The translations under genes and the position numbers were made by a program. From positions 1 to 13,058 of the forward strand of contig JAUILM010000070.1 in NCBI GenBank assembly GCA_030432855.1: a stretch of 13,058 nt of DNA, read 5' to 3'. A model generated the notes under the pieces. The model ran no database searches and had not been told where the DNA came from. It saw nothing but the letters and a program-made list of their open reading frames with translations. The stretch comes from Bacteroidia bacterium (lineage in GTDB: Bacteria; Bacteroidota; Bacteroidia; Chitinophagales; Saprospiraceae). Position 1 is the stretch's first letter. The number at the start of each line of letters is the position of its first letter. Shown here piece by piece: positions 1-7,518 of the stretch.

Positions 1-1
1 A

Positions 2-1132
2 TACGAGAAGGCGGCTATTAGCGCCCTGGAGAATGATGGCGAGCTTCGAAGAGTGGTCCGTGCACCAGATGATGCCTACCGATATAACCGAACACGATTT
101 GCCTATCCTACATATTTTCCACTAGCGTACCTGGGATTTAGTAGCGACTATGGTGTATCGCTCAACGGTGGTGTCACTTTTACCAATCAGCGGTACGCAA
201 AGCCCGATTTTAGTAGTCAGCACAGCGTACAGGTAGGAGCATCAACCATTGGCAATGCTAAAATCAATTATGATGGTCAATGGCGACACGTGGTTGGGAA
301 GCATGATCTCATAGCCGGGATATCCGCCGAAAACCGACGTAGATATCGATACTTTTTTGGCTCTGGAAACGAAACTACCTATGATGCCGGTCTCCTGACG
401 GATGAATACTACACATTACAGTATACTTCTGCGGCCGTCTATCTTGGACTCCAGCGATCTTTCTGGAAAAACAGCTTTGTAAACTTTAAGCTGAACGTAG
501 AAGCCAATAGTGGTCAGACACTGGAAAACACCATAACAGACGATGAGACAACGATAGGCGTTGATCCCTTTCAGATCGGAAAATTATCTGTTGAATTAGA
601 TCTGGATTTTCGGGATCGACCCAATCTGCCGACCAAAGGCTCAAGACTTTATACCACGCACCTGTATGGTAAAACACTCAACAGTAAGTTGGAAAATTAT
701 CAGGTAGGAGAAGGGTTTGCGGAGTTCTTTACCAGCTTTGGGCCCTTTACATTGGGTCTTAGGGCAGGCGGAAGCTACAGTCTTCACGATGTTCCATATT
801 ACGATAGACCTACTATCGGACAAAATCGTTATCTCAAGGGTTTCAGACGAAATCGCTTTACAGGTGATGGTGCCATCTTTTTCAATTCTGATTTGCGCCT
901 ATTGTTATTAGATCGACCGTCTGCCCTTATACCACATAAATTTGGAATCCGGTTTTTTCTGGATCGGGGAAAGGTGACTGTCAGAGATCAGACATCTAAG
1001 GTCTGGCATGACGGGTACGGAATCGGAGTTTATTTTGTGCCACTCAAAGAACGGTTTAGTCTGCATCTGTCAACCGCTTTTTCAAAAGAAGAGAAGGGAC
1101 TCATCATCTTTGGCGTGGGTAGACTTTTTTGA
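2..1132 (+). CDS. Omp85/BamA-like outer-membrane barrel protein, C-terminal part (5' end outside window)
   Basis: The frame is open from the first complete codon of the window (base 2), so this is the last 376 residues of a longer protein; the GTG at 53 is internal and not the start. The sequence is a run of alternating amphipathic strands and ends in Phe, as outer-membrane barrels do. Two stretches resemble the Omp85/surface-antigen (D15) barrel: FRDRPNLPTKGSRL near nt 607-650, and YLKGFRRNRFTGD near nt 830-870, which matches the Arg-rich loop that folds into BamA/TamA barrels. The early part (GGVTFTNQRY, then VVGKHDL and FFGSGNET) resembles the barrel half of the Bacteroidota proteins in which a calcineurin-like phosphoesterase precedes an Omp85 barrel, so the missing N-terminus may hold a phosphoesterase; this is inference. 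It lies just upstream of the YpdA-like gene, which has its own promoter. Family call is fairly sure, exact subfamily is not. Confidence 0.8.
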   Translation, partial: YEKAAISALENDGELRRVVRAPDDAYRYNRTRFAYPTYFPLAYLGFSSDYGVSLNGGVTFTNQRYAKPDFSSQHSVQVGASTIGNAKINYDGQWRHVVGKHDLIAGISAENRRRYRYFFGSGNETTYDAGLLTDEYYTLQYTSAAVYLGLQRSFWKNSFVNFKLNVEANSGQTLENTITDDETTIGVDPFQIGKLSVELDLDFRDRPNLPTKGSRLYTTHLYGKTLNSKLENYQVGEGFAEFFTSFGPFTLGLRAGGSYSLHDVPYYDRPTIGQNRYLKGFRRNRFTGDGAIFFNSDLRLLLLDRPSALIPHKFGIRFFLDRGKVTVRDQTSKVWHDGYGIGVYFVPLKERFSLHLSTAFSKEEKGLIIFGVGRLF

Positions 1133-1146
1133 CACCCTTGGTCTTC

Positions 1147-1176
1147 TTCGACTAACCTCGTGATTTGTTATTTTTG
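1147..1176 (+). promoter_or_regulatory. Bacteroidota-type promoter of the YpdA-like gene
   Basis: TATTTTTG at 1169-1176 is a perfect match to the -7 consensus TAnnTTTG. TTCG at 1147-1150, 18 bases upstream, is a one-mismatch -33 box. Transcription would begin near 1180-1183, at or just before the ATG at 1184, implying a leaderless or nearly leaderless mRNA. Confidence 0.5.
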
Positions 1177-1183
1177 CACACTT

Positions 1184-2191
1184 ATGAAAGATAAGTTAGA
1201 CTTAGTGATCATAGGTGCGGGCCCCATTGGTCTGGCATGTGCCATTGAGGCGGAAAAATCAGGACTATCCTACCAGGTGATTGAAAAGGGAGTCCTGGTC
1301 AATTCTCTTTTTCACTTCCCCACCAACATGACTTTTTTTTCTACTTCAAATCTTCTCGAGATAGGTAATGTGCCCTTTATCTCACACTCTGAAAAACCTA
1401 CACGGCGGGAAGCGCTTGAGTATTATAGAAGGGTGTGGGACAGCTGGAAATTAAAGGTAAATCTGTATGAAGAGGTAAAGGATGTAGAGTCAGGCATAGT
1501 AGGTCGTTTTAAGATCACAACATCTAAAGACCAATATGAAGCTGATAATATCATCGTTTCCACTGGTTTCTTTGGAAAGTCTGTGGACATGAACATTCCT
1601 GGTGAGGATCTGGATAAAGTACGTCACTACTACACAGAAGCACATCCGTACGTCGGACAAAAGCTGGTGGTCGTGGGTGCGGCCAATTCAGCCTGTGATG
1701 TGGCATTGGAAACGTATCTGAAGGGATCCGAGGTCACAATGGTGATACGGGGAGACGGAATCTACGACCGGGTAAAGTACTGGATAAAACCTAACATCGA
1801 AAACCGTATCAAGGAAGGATCTATAAAGGCGTACTTCAATTCGGAGTTGGTGGAGATTCGACCCGGGGAAGTTGACATTAAGACACCAGAAGGCATCATC
1901 ACGATCGAAAACGATTTCGTATTGGCAATGACCGGCTATCAGCCTGATTATACGTTAATGGATAAAATCGGGATCAACTCCCATGATGATGAATTTAAAA
2001 CGCCGGTCTTTGATGAACAAACACTAGAGACAAACGTGCCACATGTCTACCTGGCGGGTGTGGTAGCTGGCGGCCTGAAGACCAACAAGTTGTTTATAGA
2101 AAACAGTAGAGTTCATGCCACTATGATTATGGAGGATATCAAGAAAAAGCAACTGCAAAGGCGCGATCTGGGCATTTCAACCGCATCCTAA
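1184..2191 (+). CDS. YpdA-like NAD(P)/FAD-dependent oxidoreductase
   Basis: A 335-residue two-dinucleotide-binding-domain flavoprotein of the YpdA (putative bacillithiol disulfide reductase) type. The FAD-binding Rossmann motif is GAGPIG at residues 11-16, with the acidic end of strand 2 in IEKG near 33-36. The family signature PTNMTFFSTS follows at about 46-55. The second, NAD(P)-binding motif is GAANSA at 165-170. A late FAD contact region is VYLAGVV near 288-294. In the Firmicutes enzyme the first glycine motif reads GPCG and its cysteine is catalytic; here that position is Ile15, so disulfide reduction by the same mechanism is doubtful. I chose ATG 1184 over the in-frame GTG at 1160 because the family begins a few residues before the first Rossmann strand and because the -7 box at 1169-1176 would put the GTG upstream of the transcript. 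It appears monocistronic. Cytoplasmic, no signal peptide. Substrate unknown. Confidence 0.85.
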   Translation: MKDKLDLVIIGAGPIGLACAIEAEKSGLSYQVIEKGVLVNSLFHFPTNMTFFSTSNLLEIGNVPFISHSEKPTRREALEYYRRVWDSWKLKVNLYEEVKDVESGIVGRFKITTSKDQYEADNIIVSTGFFGKSVDMNIPGEDLDKVRHYYTEAHPYVGQKLVVVGAANSACDVALETYLKGSEVTMVIRGDGIYDRVKYWIKPNIENRIKEGSIKAYFNSELVEIRPGEVDIKTPEGIITIENDFVLAMTGYQPDYTLMDKIGINSHDDEFKTPVFDEQTLETNVPHVYLAGVVAGGLKTNKLFIENSRVHATMIMEDIKKKQLQRRDLGISTAS

Positions 2192-2231
2192 CACTCAGAT
2201 GATTTCTACCCGGGGATTCTTAGCTAACTTC

Positions 2232-2265
2232 TTTGACAAAATCTTTGTACCATACTGTAACTTTC
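2232..2265 (+). promoter_or_regulatory. Possible promoter of the ECF sigma operon
   Basis: TTTG at 2232-2235 and TAACTTTC at 2258-2265 (one mismatch to TAnnTTTG) are separated by 22 bases, slightly long for this promoter class. The start codon follows 26 bases after the -7 box. If the sigma factor regulates itself, its own promoter could instead be a different motif in 2192-2291; I see no other clear candidate. Confidence 0.35.
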
Positions 2266-2291
2266 CCCTGATTCAGACGTACTACTAGCAA

Positions 2292-2774
2292 ATGAAAGCC
2301 ACCGAATACAACGAATGTGTGAGGGAATACTCGGATAGACTGTACCGGTTTGCACTCCGGATGGTCTCGGACAGTATGGACGCTGAAGATGTGGTACAGC
2401 AGGTGTTTGAACGATTGTGGAAACGTCACGAAGAGGTGCAGATTGGCGCTGCAAAGAGCTATCTGTTTACCAGCGTAAACAGGGCCTGTATTGACCTGTT
2501 TAGAAAAAGACAAACTCGAAGGAATGCTGCTTCAATGATGGACAAGTCAGAACCCATCGTGCAGGCAGACGACCTCGAGAACAGACAGCTAATTGAGGAG
2601 TTATTGAAGAAATTAACTACACGTCAGAAAACCCTGATTTTAATGAGAGACCATGAAGGGTACTCTTACAAGGAAATTGCAGAGATTTTAGATCTCACAG
2701 AAGCACAGGTGAAGATCAATTTATTTAGAGCACGAAAAAAACTGCAATTTTTTTTGACCAGTAGTCACTGTTAG
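2292..2774 (+). CDS. ECF-family RNA polymerase sigma factor
   Basis: At 160 residues this is a compact sigma-70 factor with only regions 2 and 4, as in the ECF group. Region 2 spans about residues 8-75 and includes the region 2.2 core AEDVVQQVFERLWK and the region 2.4-like YLFTSVNRACIDLFRKR. Region 4 spans about 100-155: LTTRQKTLILMRDHEGYSYKEIAEILDL is the helix-turn-helix scaffold, and INLFRARKKLQ is the recognition-helix end. It would direct RNA polymerase to a small envelope-related regulon. The next gene, 10 bases downstream, encodes a single-pass membrane protein with the character of an anti-sigma factor, and a barrel gene follows with a 4-base overlap, so all three are probably one transcript. 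The regulon and signal are unknown. Start: ATG 2292, with no Shine-Dalgarno sequence. Confidence 0.92.
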   Translation: MKATEYNECVREYSDRLYRFALRMVSDSMDAEDVVQQVFERLWKRHEEVQIGAAKSYLFTSVNRACIDLFRKRQTRRNAASMMDKSEPIVQADDLENRQLIEELLKKLTTRQKTLILMRDHEGYSYKEIAEILDLTEAQVKINLFRARKKLQFFLTSSHC

Positions 2775-2784
2775 AATAAGTAGC

Positions 2785-3702
2785 ATGGAATTTAATAAAG
2801 AAAATTACGAAGAATATGCACTGGATTATTTGGAGGACACGATGTCTCCCGAAGATCGATTGCAGTTCGAATCATTTTTATGGAGAAATCCTGACATAAA
2901 AGCTGAGTTTGATGATTTTCAGCTTATTTATTTACCAGAACCCAACCTCAATGAAAATTTTCCTGGCAAGGAAAGATTAATAAAACCAGTGGCTGTAACT
3001 ATTCCGTTGCATGCGCGTAATAACAGAGGTGCCTGGAAAAAGTGGAGTGTGGCAGCTGCGATATTACTACTGCTAGGTGTTACATATTTTACAATTTCTA
3101 TCGATGAAAGGGCAGCAAACAATCTGGTAGAAGTTGTGCCTCCTTCAGTACCAGAAGACATACAGTTGGATCAACATCAAACCATTGATCCAATCGAGCC
3201 TTCAGACAATGAGGTCGCAACGGTATTAAATGCCCAGGAGAAATCTGATGCTACGAAAAATACATTTAGTGAGGATATAATTGATCAGGAAAAGGAGCTA
3301 TCGAATATTTCCGAAGAAACCGATACGAAAGAAAATCGAAATTCCAAAGTCGATGTAGCGATATTGGATCCGATCCAAACCGCTGAAGAGAAAATATTTG
3401 TAGCTGAACCAGAAGAAGATGTAGCCATCAATATAGAAAGAGATATTAGACCTATTCGCGATGTGGTCCAGGTCTCTACTTTACCGCAACGACAAATGGC
3501 TCCCAATACTTTGGAGACAGGGGATAGAGATCTTCCCATGCCAATATTAATCATTGATGAAGAGCCGGATGAAAAATTCCGACTTGGAAAGTTTTTGGCA
3601 AAGGCAAATCTATTACCCCGAAGTCTAGGCGATATTGTAGGCGTTGGATTTAAGGAAAAGCTCGTACCTGAATCATTTCAGGAAATAAAGGAAACACGAT
3701 GA
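2785..3702 (+). CDS. Membrane anti-sigma-like protein, zinc-less
   Basis: A 305-residue protein with a cytoplasmic N-terminus, one membrane helix (about residues 87-104, from WSVAAAILLLLG) and a long acidic periplasmic part. Residues 8-50 (YEEYALDYLEDTMSPEDRLQ and following) resemble the short helical N-terminus seen in Bacteroidota proteins encoded right after ECF sigma factors. There is no His-x3-Cys-x2-Cys zinc motif, and I see no cysteine anywhere in the protein. Residues about 110-240 are low-complexity, rich in Glu, Asp, Ile and Val, and look extended or disordered. The last 45 residues (FRLGKFLAKANLLPRSLGD onward) are more ordered-looking and basic. The likely role is to hold the upstream sigma factor at the membrane until a periplasmic signal arrives; this rests on position and topology, not on a recognised family. 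Its stop overlaps the next start (ATGA, 3699-3702), suggesting translational coupling. Confidence 0.7.
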   Translation: MEFNKENYEEYALDYLEDTMSPEDRLQFESFLWRNPDIKAEFDDFQLIYLPEPNLNENFPGKERLIKPVAVTIPLHARNNRGAWKKWSVAAAILLLLGVTYFTISIDERAANNLVEVVPPSVPEDIQLDQHQTIDPIEPSDNEVATVLNAQEKSDATKNTFSEDIIDQEKELSNISEETDTKENRNSKVDVAILDPIQTAEEKIFVAEPEEDVAINIERDIRPIRDVVQVSTLPQRQMAPNTLETGDRDLPMPILIIDEEPDEKFRLGKFLAKANLLPRSLGDIVGVGFKEKLVPESFQEIKETR

Positions 3703-4475
3703 AAAAAAATGCACTTATATTAATTTTTACCTTTTGTACACTGGCTTTGTTTAGTCAGCAGGATAGCATCCCTGGAGAGGATGTTCAGGACACGATTGTA
3801 CCTTCCTACAGCAGGAACTACGAGTACAGTAAGAAATACAGAAGTAGAAGAAACACGAAGACGCGATTTGGTCTTATTGATTTTGGAACCAGTGGTATGG
3901 CAACTCCAGAAACCTATAGGTTGGATAATGGAATTGATCCTTTCGAACTAAGACCCTGGAAATCGACTAACATAAACCTTCACTTTGTACAGCAACGTGT
4001 GAGTTTAGCGGGAGGATATTTAAATTTTGTATACGGATTGACCTGGGAAATGCATAGAGCGTTTTTTGATAATCCCGTGGTGCTTCTGCCGGACACTCCA
4101 GAGGCAACCTTTGAATTTGTTCCGGATGCTAACTTTAAAAAGAACCGGCTCAGTTATTCTTATTTGACGGTTCCGATCATGTTTAATATTAAATCAAATC
4201 CCAGATACTCCTATCGGTCCCTGCATATAAGTGCAGGTGCATATGCCGGGGTTTTACTCGGGGCAAATTTTAAAACGAAGGAGAAGGGGAATAAGGAAAA
4301 AACAAGAGATAATTTTGGTCTAAATACCTGGAGGTATGGTCTGAGAGCTGAAGTTGGATATGGTCCGGTAATACTGTACGGGACGGTAGCGCTTAATGAT
4401 CTATTTGATGAAGATAAAAATGGTGGCTATGAAGTAACACCCTTTAGCGTTGGGTTGGTTCTATGGCCATTTTAA
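3699..4475 (+). CDS. PorT-like outer-membrane beta-barrel protein
   Basis: A 258-residue exported protein. The signal peptide is MKKNALILIFTFCTLALFS, with cleavage expected before QQDS. After a tyrosine- and arginine-rich segment (about residues 36-56), the chain alternates short amphipathic strands such as INLHFVQQRVSLAGGYLNF, SYLTVPIMFNI and LHISAGAYAGVLLG, and it ends in LVLWPF. A terminal aromatic residue is typical of small 8- to 10-strand barrels. The pattern fits the outer-membrane beta-barrel family that includes PorT, but no specific function can be assigned. It overlaps the anti-sigma-like gene by 4 bases and is the last gene before the terminator at 4502-4534. Sharing an operon with a sigma/anti-sigma pair suggests that it is either a target of that sigma factor or part of its sensing arm. 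Confidence 0.75.
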   Translation: MKKNALILIFTFCTLALFSQQDSIPGEDVQDTIVPSYSRNYEYSKKYRSRRNTKTRFGLIDFGTSGMATPETYRLDNGIDPFELRPWKSTNINLHFVQQRVSLAGGYLNFVYGLTWEMHRAFFDNPVVLLPDTPEATFEFVPDANFKKNRLSYSYLTVPIMFNIKSNPRYSYRSLHISAGAYAGVLLGANFKTKEKGNKEKTRDNFGLNTWRYGLRAEVGYGPVILYGTVALNDLFDEDKNGGYEVTPFSVGLVLWPF

Positions 4476-4501
4476 TAGTAAGAATAAACATACGGCTACT
4501 A

Positions 4502-4534
4502 AAAATGGGATCACCGGTATCGGGATCCCATTTT
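4502..4534. terminator. Bidirectional intrinsic terminator between converging operons
   Basis: An 11-base perfect inverted repeat, AAAATGGGATC (4502-4512) and GATCCCATTTT (4524-4534), encloses an inner CCG/CGG pairing (4514-4516 with 4521-4523) closed on a GTAT loop, with A4513 bulged. It is followed by T-rich sequence on the + strand and, read on the - strand, by TTTTTAG. It lies 26 bases after the barrel gene and 24 bases after the end of the converging thioredoxin-fold gene, so it can serve both transcripts. Confidence 0.85.
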
Positions 4535-4558
4535 ATTTCTTTCAAATTAAAGCCTAAA

Positions 4559-5113
4559 CTATTTCCATTTAATATTACAACCAGCACTTGGGCGTTGGAC
4601 GGTAGGAAGGGGTTCTCTATTTAATATAGCATCGAGAGCCTCAGACAAAGCTTCGCCGGTAAGGGCCACATCATTACCAGGACGCGAGCCATCAAGCTGA
4701 CCCCTATATACTAATTTTCGATCACCGTCGAATACATAAAAGTCAGGGGTGCACGCTGCGTCATAGTCTTTGGCCACATTCTGTGTGTCGTCAAATAAAT
4801 ATGGAAATGAATAATTTTTATTTTCTGCTAATTCCTTCATTTCATCAGGACCATCTTGGGGATATTTTTCTACATCATTAGAAGAAATGGCCACGAAAGC
4901 GATACCTCTTTCCTGATATTCTTTGGCAAGTTCGAGTACCTTGTCGGTCACGTGAATCACATAGGGACAATGATTACACCAAAACATAACGACTGTTGCA
5001 ACGTCTGATGCAATGTCGTCGATACTCTTTTTCTCGCCAGTGATCACATCAAGCAGATTAAAATAAGGAGCTTCTGTGCCCAGTTCCAGCATGTTTGACT
5101 CTGTCAGTGCCAT
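4559..5113 (-). CDS. Cytoplasmic thioredoxin-fold (AhpC/TSA-like) protein
   Basis: A 184-residue thioredoxin-fold protein. The redox motif is Cys46-Asn-His-Cys49 in MFWCNHCPYV, followed by the cis-proline segment CTPDFYVFD (Thr122-Pro123), which carries a third cysteine (Cys121). The tail PSAGCNIKWK carries a fourth (Cys179) and is characteristic of a peroxiredoxin-like thioredoxin group common in Bacteroidota. The N-terminal ELGTEAPYFNLLDV is the usual entry into an AhpC/TSA-type fold. There is no signal peptide, so it should act in the cytoplasm, unlike the related TlpA/ResA proteins. It is the last gene of a three-gene operon, starting 13 bases after the M15 lipoprotein gene, and ends at the bidirectional terminator. 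Whether it is a peroxidase or a disulfide oxidoreductase cannot be decided from sequence. Confidence 0.87.
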   Translation of the reverse strand: MALTESNMLELGTEAPYFNLLDVITGEKKSIDDIASDVATVVMFWCNHCPYVIHVTDKVLELAKEYQERGIAFVAISSNDVEKYPQDGPDEMKELAENKNYSFPYLFDDTQNVAKDYDAACTPDFYVFDGDRKLVYRGQLDGSRPGNDVALTGEALSEALDAILNREPLPTVQRPSAGCNIKWK

Positions 5114-5126
5114 AATATTTTAAGGT

Positions 5127-5960
5127 TTAATTTAGTTTGCATTGCATATTTACACCCTGTACATATTTTTCCACGACCTTGATTTCTGCAGCCTGATCAG
5201 CACCCATAAATCCCGTAATCATGGAATCTTTCAGTACGTTCTCCGCTGCAGCCAATAGTTGAGATGATACTGGCCAATAGGACCAATGCCATTTTTCCTC
5301 CTGATATCCATCTGGCCTCTCTGCATTCTTTTCAGTGTAGGGCCTGCAGAAACCATATGTACTCGCATGTGTTGTCAACCAATTAAACAGTTTAAGACCC
5401 TGCCCTTGTTCAAAAAATGCATTGGAAAATGCATTTAGATCAATATCGGTACCCCAGTGATGTCGGGATGATCCAGGCATTGAACTGTATCTTAGGATTT
5501 CCAGAGCACGGTTGGTTGGGTTCTCAATAGATGTGGCCTTGATACCTGCCTCAAGTGTAGTTTCTCCACTCCATTTTCTCTCCCAAATACCTTTTTGATA
5601 GTTGAAATTTCGAGTTGCGGAGCGGATCACCAGCTCAATACTATCTTGAAGTGCGGCTGCATGCATTTTTTTAAAAGCCTCATACGTATCGCTCCGCAAA
5701 TACATACCTGCTCTATCCGCATATTTACTTTCGATGAGCTCAAAGACTGGATGTGTATCGGGCTCAAAACGCCCCATGATGTATTGTACGGATCGATCAA
5801 TGGGCAGTGTATCTCCACCATATTTCAAGGTGTCTTCCACGGATAGAAGTGACACATTAGCTGTCCTTTGGTCTTTGTCTCCGGGATCATTCACTTGGCT
5901 ACTGCAGCTGTAAATGATCAGGAAAGTTAGGAAAGAGAGGATCTTAGAGAGGACTGACAT
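5127..5960 (-). CDS. M15-family (VanY-like) D,D-carboxypeptidase lipoprotein
   Basis: A 277-residue zinc peptidase expected to trim D-Ala-D-Ala from peptidoglycan peptides in the periplasm. The zinc motifs of family M15 are present: the SxHxxGxxxD motif in SRHHWGTDIDLN (ligands His167 and Asp174), and ExxHW in EEKWHWSY (catalytic Glu222, ligand His225). I place the start at ATG 5960 because the next residues form a lipoprotein signal, MSVLSKILSFLTFLIIYSC, with the lipid-accepting Cys19 followed by Ser-Ser. The frame remains open upstream to 6032, but that would bury the signal peptide behind 24 extra residues. With this start the gene overlaps the end of the upstream gene by 17 bases (5944-5960), which points to translational coupling. 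The thioredoxin-fold gene follows 13 bases downstream. Probably anchored in a membrane facing the periplasm; its exact peptide substrate is unknown. Confidence 0.87.
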   Translation of the reverse strand: MSVLSKILSFLTFLIIYSCSSQVNDPGDKDQRTANVSLLSVEDTLKYGGDTLPIDRSVQYIMGRFEPDTHPVFELIESKYADRAGMYLRSDTYEAFKKMHAAALQDSIELVIRSATRNFNYQKGIWERKWSGETTLEAGIKATSIENPTNRALEILRYSSMPGSSRHHWGTDIDLNAFSNAFFEQGQGLKLFNWLTTHASTYGFCRPYTEKNAERPDGYQEEKWHWSYWPVSSQLLAAAENVLKDSMITGFMGADQAAEIKVVEKYVQGVNMQCKLN

Positions 5961-7353
5961 AACCAAAAAGTTGTTTTCGCTTGATGATATCAGCAAGGTA
6001 TCCGGGGACATACTTTTCCCAGCCTCTCTCACTGTTTTTTATCATTTGATAGATGTTATGAGGAATGATCGTGAGTATATCTTCCTGATAATTTCGTACA
6101 GGCACCATAAGACCATTACCAATGAGAAACTTCACAAGAAATTCAATTCCCTCAGGGATCGGGAGGTTGTCCAATGTGATCAGATGCTTTAAATCATTGG
6201 CAAGTGCCGGATAGGCATAGACACGCATGTTATTCACAAATAACTGCCCAAACTCGGTGAGCAGCATACCATCTTTATGCTGATAGTACTTGTTGGTGAT
6301 GAGCTCAGACAGCTCTCTTACACCGATGACAATCCCCAGATGACTGATCTTATAGTCAGATAGGTACTTGATAAGTGAGATATGATTGCTACAGTCAGAG
6401 ACTATCACCTTGCGACCGGAAGCGCATAGCATTTCCGCCCGGGCTAGAAAATCGGCATCATCGATTTCTCCATCTTCGACTTTCAGGTAATCCAGGGTGA
6501 GCTCGGCCATAAGCTCTGCCTTGTCAGCATCTACATCCGGGTCATCTCTAAACTGGTCAAATGAGATGCGGAATACATCATTGGTCACCAATGTGGGGGG
6601 TCTGAAGTGACCTCTTACCACCATCAATGATTTTTTATAGAGAAACTCTGATGGATGGATGCCTTGTCCGTCCGGTCCAAACATGGCCACATCGGTGAGT
6701 CCGTTCTGCACCATTTTCAAAGAGATCAGTCGATTATCTATCGACTTGAAATCGGGTCCCGACAGACGAATCAGGTCGATGATCACCCGATCCCTTATGC
6801 CATCCTGGAGCGAGGAGACTAATGCATTAATATCATCATGGTGCTTAAAACAGGCATAAATCATGTTGACACCCAGGATGCCAATGGCAGATTGTTGCAA
6901 CTGTGGATTGTTGTCCAACATTTTGACATGAAGCACAAAGTCGTTTGGCTCACTGTTGGGGTGCAATTGGAATCTTACTCCCAGCCAACCCTGACCAATA
7001 TTGGTTCGGTTGTAATTGAGCGCCGCCACCGTGTCAGCAAAGACAAAGAAAAGATTGTTAGGTTTCTGCGTTTGAAGTCGAGTATGTAATAGGCCATATT
7101 CATGATCCAACATCTTGTAGAGTCGGGATTCACACACATACCGGCCGCTTTCTTCAATACCATAGATCCTGTCAGAAAACGTTTTATCATAGGCAGACAT
7201 GGTCTTGGCAATTGTCCCTGCCGCTGCTCCCACCTTAAAGAATATGCGGGCAACTTCCTGTCCGGCTCCGATTTCTGCAAAAGTCCCGTAAATCTGCTCG
7301 TCAAGATTAATTTCAAGGGCCTTTTGATCGGTGTCTAGTATCTTTCTATTCAT
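5944..7353 (-). CDS. Conserved Bacteroidota protein of unknown function (469 residues)
   Basis: I recognise this as a conserved family whose members start with a stretch like INLDEQIYGTFAEIGAGQEV and continue with GAAAGTIAKTMSAYDKTFSD. In genomes it carries unreliable names, including nicotinate-nucleotide adenylyltransferase and even TonB-dependent receptor. I see nothing supporting either: no HxGH-type nucleotidyltransferase motif, no signal peptide, no barrel. It looks like a soluble cytoplasmic mixed alpha/beta protein. Other distinctive stretches are LGVNMIYACFKHHDD (about residues 160-174), VVRGHFRPPTLVTNDV (about 254-269) and MLLTEFGQLFVNNMRVY (about 366-382). It leads a three-gene operon with an M15 lipoprotein and a thioredoxin-fold protein, overlapping the M15 start by 17 bases. 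Start ATG 7353 lies 12 bases after a near-consensus -7 box. Existence of the gene is certain; function is unknown. Confidence 0.85.
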   Translation of the reverse strand: MNRKILDTDQKALEINLDEQIYGTFAEIGAGQEVARIFFKVGAAAGTIAKTMSAYDKTFSDRIYGIEESGRYVCESRLYKMLDHEYGLLHTRLQTQKPNNLFFVFADTVAALNYNRTNIGQGWLGVRFQLHPNSEPNDFVLHVKMLDNNPQLQQSAIGILGVNMIYACFKHHDDINALVSSLQDGIRDRVIIDLIRLSGPDFKSIDNRLISLKMVQNGLTDVAMFGPDGQGIHPSEFLYKKSLMVVRGHFRPPTLVTNDVFRISFDQFRDDPDVDADKAELMAELTLDYLKVEDGEIDDADFLARAEMLCASGRKVIVSDCSNHISLIKYLSDYKISHLGIVIGVRELSELITNKYYQHKDGMLLTEFGQLFVNNMRVYAYPALANDLKHLITLDNLPIPEGIEFLVKFLIGNGLMVPVRNYQEDILTIIPHNIYQMIKNSERGWEKYVPGYLADIIKRKQLFGYVSPL

Positions 7354-7365
7354 AGGTTGCGGTGG

Positions 7366-7373
7366 CGAAAATA
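7366..7373 (-). promoter_or_regulatory. Possible -7 box of the three-gene minus-strand operon
   Basis: On the minus strand TATTTTCG matches TAnnTTTG with one mismatch and ends 12 bases before the ATG at 7353. No convincing -33 box is seen, so support is the box and its spacing only. Confidence 0.35.
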
Positions 7374-7518
7374 ATCATTGTACGGGGTTATCATTGCGCA
7401 TACGAATTTCAATCTCTCTTTTTGAGTTTGGGAATTGTGATGTCCACATCTTTGTATAATCCGGTATTTACATGCTTTCATCGATAAAGTAACGCAGCAG
7501 GTTGCTCCTTTAGGTACA

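Noticed and set aside
2220..2513. Minus-strand open frame opposite the sigma factor start
   Set aside because: It covers the sigma factor's promoter and region 2, shows no recognisable protein features, and has no promoter of its own.
5914..6192. Plus-strand open frame across the junction of the M15 and 469-residue genes
   Set aside because: It is antisense to two well-supported genes and has no recognisable domain.
6838..7338. Overlapping plus-strand open frames within the 469-residue gene
   Set aside because: Antisense frames of 78-83 codons inside a strongly conserved coding region; nothing supports expression.
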